Part shown: positions 58,375 to 64,000 of the stretch, piece by piece
Layout: the number at the start of each line of letters is the position of its first letter
Position numbering within the stretch: position 1 is the first letter of the stretch
DNA from: an uncultured Gemmatimonadota bacterium
Lineage (GTDB): Bacteria; Gemmatimonadota; Gemmatimonadetes; Palauibacterales; Palauibacteraceae
NCBI GenBank assembly: GCA_913043255.1
Contig: CAJWLK010000003.1
Coordinates: 1-64,000 of the forward strand
DNA: 64,000 bases
Direction: 5' to 3'
The notes under the pieces: generated by a model
Database searches by the model: none
What the model was told of the DNA's origin: nothing
What the model saw: only the letters and a program-made list of their open reading frames with translations
Position numbers and translations under genes: made by a program

Positions 58375-60738
58375 TCAGGGAACCAGACGACGTTGAGCCA
58401 TATTCTTGAGTAAGAACAGCCCGTCGCCCGTGCCGGTTACGGCGATGATCCCGCTTTTAAAGAACGGATAGTTGCTCCACGAGGCTCCTCCTTCGTAGGG
58501 AGAAGTGTCAAAAAAGCCTATCTCGACAGGGTCGACAGGATCAGAAATATCGAGTACCCGGAACCCAGCCGAGTAATTCGACTGATACATTACGTCTCCC
58601 ACGATGTATAGGTTGTGGTCGGTAGCAGTTGTCTCAGCGATATACTCTTTGGCGAGAATCGGGTCGTCGAGATCAGTTACGTCCCAGACTAACGTCCGCG
58701 TCCCTGCAACAAGGCCTTGAGGTTCATCTCCTTCATCGTTCATGAAGAAATAGCGATGATCGTCTGTCAGCCATCCTTGGTGTGCATAGGCCACATTTGG
58801 ATAGGAGGTCGTCGCAATACTCACCGAAACATTCTTATCACTTACGTCAGCAATATTTAGATGAGTCTCATTCAGTCCGAAGCAAACTTCCTTACCCGCA
58901 TGTTCGGTATCAGGCCCACGGTAGATCACACATTGTGCATCGTGGGCATAGCCTGAGCCGCGACGACCTGTCCCTTCTTGTGCGAAGCACCCGGCAAATT
59001 TTGGTTCAGCAGGATCCGCAAGATCAATCATGTGCAAGCCGCCGCCGCAAGTCTCTCCACCACCGCTGTTCCCCACCGTGTAAGCAAACCCGGTTTCTTC
59101 GTTAATGACGATGTTGTGGGCCGAATGAATCCCACTGTAGAGGTTGGTAGGTTTAAAAGTTACCGGGTCACCATGAACTTCCTCAAGTTGACGAAGATCG
59201 AATACCTGGACCCCATGTTCGAGGGCCGCATCGGCAACGATATAGGCATGATCACGGTATACCTTGATGTCACGCCAGATCATATGTCGCGAACCTTCTG
59301 TGGCTGGGAGGTCACCTAGAAAATGTGGGTTGTAAGGATCGCTGATGTCGACGAATGAGGTCCCATTGGTGCGTCCTACGATCGCTATTTCACGTCCGGT
59401 TGTCGGACTAGTCCAACCCCACACATCGTTGACGCGCGTTCCTCGTGTGCCCCCAAGATCTTTGATGGGAAGGAAGGCTGTTATGTTGACATCTTTACAA
59501 TCGAAGGCTGCAGCCTGGCCATCAGAGCACTCAATCTCTCCACCTGCGATCACTGGGAACCCGCGCATCTCAGTGATAAGAACAGCCTCCTCGGCCCACC
59601 CGCTCCGCCCGTCTCGTCGAAAAACTGTGGCGGCACCCGAACCAACGTCTACGCCCGGCGCACCAATCACAGCGAGACCGTTTCTAATCGAAACCGACCC
59701 GCCAAACGAGGCACGACTATCTGTCTCGAAGCTTTCGCTCGTGAGGGTAGAGGCGCCAATCCACTGCCCACTTCCGTTACGATGAAACCGGTAAAGTGCC
59801 CCCAAACCGTTCGTGGAGCCCGGTGCACCAACCAGCACGTCTGAACCATCAAAGGCGAGTGAGGAGCCAAACGATGCGTTAAGGTCTGCGATCAGCGGGC
59901 CAAGTCGTGTCTGGATGCTCCACTCGTCATCCTTATGTTCGAACACGAAAACCAAGCCTGTTCGGTTGTTCATCCCTGCAGCACCGACAAATGCGAGACC
60001 GCCTGAGACCCCGAGAACGGCGCCGTAACCACTTCTCTCGGGAAGGGATTCCGCAATGAGTTCACCGGCAGCGTGCCATTTTTCTGCAGCTGGATCACGG
60101 CGAAAAGCAAAAACAGATGCTGTTTCCCCAGTCTCGTTGGCAGATCCGATAAGTAGTGTCGTACCATCTAAGGCCAGTTTCCCACCGAACCCTCGCCCCT
60201 CTCCAGAGCCTGGGGTGGACAAGGTCTCTTCTTCGGACCAATCGCCATTGGGAGAGCGCAAGAATGTATGGACCATGCCTGCCCCATCGTTGGTGTCGGG
60301 GGCCGAAATGACAGCCATATTATCTTGCAGTACGACTTCGCTCCCAAAACGAGCACCTGCACTTTCCCTGGCGGGTTGAAGGCGTGCGACTTGGTTCCAA
60401 ACACCTGCACCATCACGTTGGAAAACATAGGCAGCGCCGATTCCGTCGTTTTCGAGTGGGGCCCCAGCAAGCAGGGTTTCTTCATTGACGGAAATCGCTC
60501 GACCGAAACCATCAGGAACGCGGACTTGATCTGAAACCATGATTTGGCTGGTTTCTGACCATGTGTCGGCCTGTTGGTCAAACACATAAACGATTCCAGA
60601 CATCGTCCCGTTATTGGCCTCTCCCACCAGAATTTGGTTGCCACTGATGGCGAGTGTCCCCCCCAACTGTTGACCCGAAAGGTTTATAGTGCTGGCAACA
60701 AGCAGAAAGAGAGAGAAGAGAAATCGGCTTCGGTTCAT
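58375..60738 (-). CDS. Exported choice-of-anchor B protein with FG-GAP-type and LVIVD propellers
   Basis: 787 aa with signal peptide (RFLFSLFLLVASTINLSGQ). Residues about 20-390 are seven or so blades of the pattern GFGRAISVNEETLLAGAP, RFGSEVVLQDNMAVISAPD, SFGSSLAFDGSDVLVGAPG and SFGGSVSIRNGLAVIGAPG, an integrin/FG-GAP-like beta propeller. From about 410 the choice-of-anchor B/LVIVD region begins: DLGGTRGTRVNDVWGW, REIAIVGRTNGTSFVDIS, HMIWRDIKVYRDHAYIVAD, IHSAHNIVINEETG and LVWDVTDLDDPI. Two propellers in one chain suggest a surface or secreted binding protein. It is 51 nt downstream of the symporter gene on the same strand. Confidence 0.9.
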   Translation of the reverse strand: MNRSRFLFSLFLLVASTINLSGQQLGGTLAISGNQILVGEANNGTMSGIVYVFDQQADTWSETSQIMVSDQVRVPDGFGRAISVNEETLLAGAPLENDGIGAAYVFQRDGAGVWNQVARLQPARESAGARFGSEVVLQDNMAVISAPDTNDGAGMVHTFLRSPNGDWSEEETLSTPGSGEGRGFGGKLALDGTTLLIGSANETGETASVFAFRRDPAAEKWHAAGELIAESLPERSGYGAVLGVSGGLAFVGAAGMNNRTGLVFVFEHKDDEWSIQTRLGPLIADLNASFGSSLAFDGSDVLVGAPGSTNGLGALYRFHRNGSGQWIGASTLTSESFETDSRASFGGSVSIRNGLAVIGAPGVDVGSGAATVFRRDGRSGWAEEAVLITEMRGFPVIAGGEIECSDGQAAAFDCKDVNITAFLPIKDLGGTRGTRVNDVWGWTSPTTGREIAIVGRTNGTSFVDISDPYNPHFLGDLPATEGSRHMIWRDIKVYRDHAYIVADAALEHGVQVFDLRQLEEVHGDPVTFKPTNLYSGIHSAHNIVINEETGFAYTVGNSGGGETCGGGLHMIDLADPAEPKFAGCFAQEGTGRRGSGYAHDAQCVIYRGPDTEHAGKEVCFGLNETHLNIADVSDKNVSVSIATTSYPNVAYAHQGWLTDDHRYFFMNDEGDEPQGLVAGTRTLVWDVTDLDDPILAKEYIAETTATDHNLYIVGDVMYQSNYSAGFRVLDISDPVDPVEIGFFDTSPYEGGASWSNYPFFKSGIIAVTGTGDGLFLLKNMAQRRLVP

Positions 60739-60789
60739 GCTATACCTCGATGTCAGTTGATGGTCAAACCAAACTAGGTTTTGACGAAA

Positions 60790-62019
60790 CTACCCACGAC
60801 CCTCGCCCCGTTGACTAAGAATTGTCGCAACGGTGACGTCTGCTGTGACGTTTGCCGCTGTGATGAACATGTCTACAATGAGATCAAGTGCAATAAGAAG
60901 TCCGATCCCTTCTACGGGCAGACCGAACGACAGATAGACGGGTGTCATGACGATCAGCCCACCGCTTGGAATTCCGGGAGAATAAAAACTCGTAAGTCCG
61001 ATGGCTCCAGCGATCACAGCGGTTTCTACGGGTCCCAGTGCGATGCCGTATAGGGCTGCAACGAAATAAGTGCCCGCAGTCCGGCCGATGGGTGATGCGA
61101 ATTTGAAGGTTGCCGCCGCTACCGGAAGCACCAGGCCAGAAACTCGTGGCAAGAGCTTTAGTTGTTCAGCGGCGGTGAACATCGTTGGCAGGGAAGCGAG
61201 CGAGGATCGAGTACTGAAGCCCACCGCTTGGACTGGTGCGCAGGCACGAGCAAACTGGCCAATACCCACATTCCCAACGAGGACCGCAAACGGATAGAGG
61301 GCCATCATCGCCACCGTAATGAGCCCGCACGCCACGAGCAGATATGATCCGAGCGCGCCCGCTGCCGAGGCTCCCATACGAGCAGCTACGGGAAGAATCA
61401 GTGCGAAGACGCCGATTGGCCCAACCCAAAGAATCCATTCCACTAGCACGAACATTGCGTCCTTGATCGCCCCGAAAAAACGAAGGACCGCCTCTCGTCC
61501 ATCGTGAGAGATTCGAGTTAAAGCGAATGCAAATAACGTGACAAATACGATCAGCGGGAGCATCGCCCCCTCTACAGCCACTTGCAGTGCGTTAGTTGGA
61601 ATCAGCTCTATGAGCCAGTCGCGAAATGGAGGCAGGTCAACATCACGGGACGTGGCTGCACTCGTTGTTTCTCGAAGCGATTCGGCTGTCTCTGGGTCAA
61701 GGGGTAGAAGAGAAATGAGTGGAGGGGCGGCTAGTGCCACAAATACACATACACTCGTGATCATTGCCACGAACAGACCGACCGTTTTCCCCCCTAGCGT
61801 CGCAACCACGCCGCTTTTTCGTTCGCTTGCTATCGCGATGATGAGCAACGAAGTCACCAGTGGTACCACGGTCATTCGGATTGCGTTCACCCAAAGCGTT
61901 CCGATTGGCTCTACTATGGCGGGTACATTGGTGAGGAATCCCCCACCGAACGCAGATATAAAAATCCCACTGATCAGTCCTAGGACTAGGCCAACCAGTA
62001 TTCTTGTAGTGCGTGACAT
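60790..62019 (-). CDS. Dicarboxylate/amino acid:cation symporter (DAACS family), divergent site
   Basis: 409-aa multi-pass transporter of the GltP/DctA fold. It begins RILVGLVLGLISGIFIS and has SLASLPTMFTAAEQL (the serine-rich HP1 position), KFASPIGRTAGTYF (where others have NMDGT), GIPSGGLIVMTPVYL (HP2) and LDLIVDMFITAANVTADVTV (last helix). The last motif usually reads DRxRTxxNVxGD; the Arg that binds dicarboxylates is absent, so the transported solute may be neutral or otherwise different. A cation-driven uptake role is inferred from the family. It is divergent from the S9 peptidase (104-nt gap). Confidence 0.88.
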   Translation of the reverse strand: MSRTTRILVGLVLGLISGIFISAFGGGFLTNVPAIVEPIGTLWVNAIRMTVVPLVTSLLIIAIASERKSGVVATLGGKTVGLFVAMITSVCVFVALAAPPLISLLPLDPETAESLRETTSAATSRDVDLPPFRDWLIELIPTNALQVAVEGAMLPLIVFVTLFAFALTRISHDGREAVLRFFGAIKDAMFVLVEWILWVGPIGVFALILPVAARMGASAAGALGSYLLVACGLITVAMMALYPFAVLVGNVGIGQFARACAPVQAVGFSTRSSLASLPTMFTAAEQLKLLPRVSGLVLPVAAATFKFASPIGRTAGTYFVAALYGIALGPVETAVIAGAIGLTSFYSPGIPSGGLIVMTPVYLSFGLPVEGIGLLIALDLIVDMFITAANVTADVTVATILSQRGEGRG

Positions 62020-62123
62020 CCTTCCACGCTAAGGCCTCTTGAGGTTGTGTACCACTGGGCCCTCGGGATTCAGCTGCATATGTTACTCTCTTCACCACGT
62101 TGTACTCTGAGCAGGAGGCTGTT

Positions 62124-64000
62124 ATGAAATGCACCGTTCAATTGGTATCCGGTACCCTTCTCCTTGCTGCCCTCGCGGGCCCGCCCGCGCTCGCAGCCCA
62201 GGCTTCGGCAGGTGCTAGCGGTTCCGGGATGCACAAATTGACCCTCGATAAGTATTTGGATTGGGAAGATGTCTCTGGACCGCAGATATCGCCTGACGGA
62301 AAACAGGTTGTGTACAGTCGCGGCTGGATTGACAAGATGAATGATCGTCGGGAGTCAACCTTATGGATCGCAAACTCTGACGGTTCTAGAAAACGCGAGC
62401 TTGTAGATGGGGCGAGTGCCACCTGGTCGCCGGATGGGACCCGAATCGCGTTTGTAGCGCCGGGAGAGCCGGAAGGGCCACAGATCTTCGTACGGTGGAT
62501 GGATGCCGAGGGAGCAACGACCCAGATTACTCGGCTTGAGCAATCGCCCGGCAGTCTCCGGTGGTCGCCGGATGGGACCCAAATTGCTTTCACGATGCTT
62601 GTCGAGGATGAGGAACCTTGGCCGCTAGATATGCCTAGCCGGCCTGAAGGCGCCGAATGGACCGAAGGGCCGAAAATCGTCACGCGGATCGACTACCGTC
62701 AGGACCGAGTTGGTTTCGTCGATCAGGGGCACACACACCTGTTTGTTGTGCCGGCGGATGGTGGAACACCACGACGGCTTACGGACGGACTTTGGCATCA
62801 CAACGGTCCCCAATGGACTTCTGACGGGAGCGAAATCTTCTTCACCTCGCTTCGGGAAGTAGATGCGGAGTATAACTGGCGTGAGTCAGAGATTTATGCT
62901 GTAAATGTTGCTTCAGGAGGCATTCGCCAGGTTACGACGCGACGTGGTCCCGATAACGGGGCTGCTCCGTCTCCAGACGGCCGTCTGATTGCATATACAG
63001 GCGAGGATTGGAACGACGACACGTATTCCAATGCTGAGATCTACATCATGAAACCGGACGGGTCCGATGTTGAGAAGATTTCGGGCGACTTTGATCGAGG
63101 GCTCCGGAGAGGCACTCAACTCATGTGGGCTCCGGACGGAAGCGGTGTCTACTTCAACGTGGGGCAGGCCGGGACCCGCAATCTACATTTCGCGTCCACC
63201 AATGGTGGGGTTCGTCAGGTGACGAGTGGGAACCACATGCTTACGCTTTCATCCTTTACGGAGGGTGGTCAGGCGGTTGGGCTTTTGGAGGATTCACAGA
63301 ACCCCGTCGATGTAATTGCATTTGATCTCAATGATCCAGAGAACCTGCATCAGCTAACAAATGTGAATGACGACGTTTTGGCAGGTGTCAATCTGGGAGA
63401 GGTTGAGGAGGTTTGGTACAAGTCAGTAGACGATTGGGATATACAGGGATGGATTGTTAAACCGCCTGATTTTGATCCGTCTGCAAAGTACCCACTGATT
63501 CTTTCGATCCACGGTGGACCACATGGGATGTATGATGTGGGGTTCGATTTTGGGTGGCAGAACCATGCTGCCAACGGTTACGTCGTCTTGTATACCAATC
63601 CGCGCGGGAGTTCTGGCTACGGAAGCGAATTCGGAAATGCAATCAAGAACGCTTATCCGTCTAAAGACTTCGATGATCTTATGGCGGGCGTCGATGAGGT
63701 CATTAGCCGAGGCTACATTGATGAAGACAATATGTTTGTATATGGCTGTTCGGGGGGTGGAGTACTAACGGCTTGGGTCGTTGGTCATACGGATCGTTTT
63801 CGTGCTGCCTCATCGAATTGTCCAGTCATCAATTGGCTATCATTCGTAGGAACTACGGATGGGCCTGGGTGGTATCGTAACTTTGAACACTTCCCGTGGG
63901 ATGATCCAACAGAGCACCTGCAACGCTCACCGCTCATGTACGTTGGTAACGTTACAACTCCGACGATGCTTATGACGGGTGTCATGGACCTTCGGACACC
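62124..64000 (+). CDS. Exported S9-family prolyl oligopeptidase, 3' end cut by window edge
   Basis: 625 codons are present; the frame is still open at the right edge. AGGAGG lies 6 nt before ATG 62124. Signal peptide: GTLLLAALAGPPALAAQ. A PD40/TolB-type propeller follows (PQISPDGKQVVYSRG, ATWSPDGTRIAFVAPG, LRWSPDGTQIAFTM, PQWTSDGSEIFFT). Then comes the alpha/beta-hydrolase domain: YPLILSIHGGPHGMYDVGF, YTNPRGSSGYG, the nucleophile in FVYGCSGGGVLTAW (Ser) and the Asp in MTGVMDLRTP. The catalytic His is beyond the window. It cleaves peptides, probably after proline or small residues, in the periplasm or outside. Confidence 0.92.
   Translation, partial: MKCTVQLVSGTLLLAALAGPPALAAQASAGASGSGMHKLTLDKYLDWEDVSGPQISPDGKQVVYSRGWIDKMNDRRESTLWIANSDGSRKRELVDGASATWSPDGTRIAFVAPGEPEGPQIFVRWMDAEGATTQITRLEQSPGSLRWSPDGTQIAFTMLVEDEEPWPLDMPSRPEGAEWTEGPKIVTRIDYRQDRVGFVDQGHTHLFVVPADGGTPRRLTDGLWHHNGPQWTSDGSEIFFTSLREVDAEYNWRESEIYAVNVASGGIRQVTTRRGPDNGAAPSPDGRLIAYTGEDWNDDTYSNAEIYIMKPDGSDVEKISGDFDRGLRRGTQLMWAPDGSGVYFNVGQAGTRNLHFASTNGGVRQVTSGNHMLTLSSFTEGGQAVGLLEDSQNPVDVIAFDLNDPENLHQLTNVNDDVLAGVNLGEVEEVWYKSVDDWDIQGWIVKPPDFDPSAKYPLILSIHGGPHGMYDVGFDFGWQNHAANGYVVLYTNPRGSSGYGSEFGNAIKNAYPSKDFDDLMAGVDEVISRGYIDEDNMFVYGCSGGGVLTAWVVGHTDRFRAASSNCPVINWLSFVGTTDGPGWYRNFEHFPWDDPTEHLQRSPLMYVGNVTTPTMLMTGVMDLRT

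Noticed and set aside
1-64000. tRNA, rRNA, CRISPR, IS element or prophage
   Set aside because: I saw no cloverleaf-like sequence with CCA end, no regularly spaced direct repeats, no transposase or integrase reading frame. A tRNA or CRISPR search program would be needed to exclude a missed tRNA.

Overview
The window is a dense, roughly 50-55% GC bacterial chromosome segment with about 50 protein genes on both strands. I saw no rRNA, tRNA, CRISPR array, insertion sequence or phage gene. Exported hydrolases (M14, S9, S10), TolB-propeller/amidohydrolase proteins, choice-of-anchor B protein, DUF1592/DUF1552 pairs, sulfotransferases and many lipoproteins suggest a free-living heterotroph of the Gemmatimonadota/Acidobacteriota kind. 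That placement is inferred from gene content only; no marker gene for phylogeny was read.

Layout. 1-2564 (minus): partial DUF418 membrane protein, FAS1-like/MaoC dehydratase and acyl-CoA dehydrogenase. 2618-5000: a two-subunit ThDP decarboxylase facing IspH. 5297-10784: Lon with an acidic insertion, then an exported M14 carboxypeptidase. 10818-15150: three sulfotransferases and two GT2 glycosyltransferases, probably for a sulfated surface glycan. 15508-20716: periplasmic rhodanese, MsrB, multicopper oxidase with an extra N-terminal domain, and amidohydrolase. 20918-22780: threonine dehydratase-like enzyme and an SDR.

22927-28838: a three-gene cassette of di-heme DUF1592 cytochrome, Tat-exported DUF1552 protein and exported ankyrin protein. 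A diverged second copy in the same order lies at 46623-52293. Between them are a creatininase/secreted protein/cytochrome-Cu-monooxygenase-like operon (28962-32165, minus), an MBL lipoprotein and a TolB-amidohydrolase (32339-35459), and a CcdA plus TlpA pair (35486-36801) converging on an exported peroxiredoxin. The rest of that interval holds an aminotransferase, a rhodanese, an S10 peptidase, two lipoprotein versions of normally cytoplasmic enzymes (HpcH/HpaI aldolase, histone-deacetylase-like), a YchF-like GTPase, DUF6165, an SDR and a quinone reductase. 52319-64000: AAE3-like acyl-CoA synthetase, PanE-like reductase, divergent Nramp transporter, lipocalin-like and N-formylglutamate-amidohydrolase-like lipoproteins, choice-of-anchor B protein, dicarboxylate symporter and a truncated S9 peptidase.

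The most striking observation is the peroxiredoxin at 36859-37431 (minus). An in-frame TGA stands exactly where the peroxidatic cysteine codon belongs, and the frame is open on both sides with conserved sequence. A perfect 6-bp hairpin with an 8-nt loop starts 21 nt downstream, fitting a bacterial SECIS element. I read the locus as one exported selenoprotein peroxiredoxin that has no cysteine at all. The CcdA/TlpA pair that converges on it could supply its reductant.
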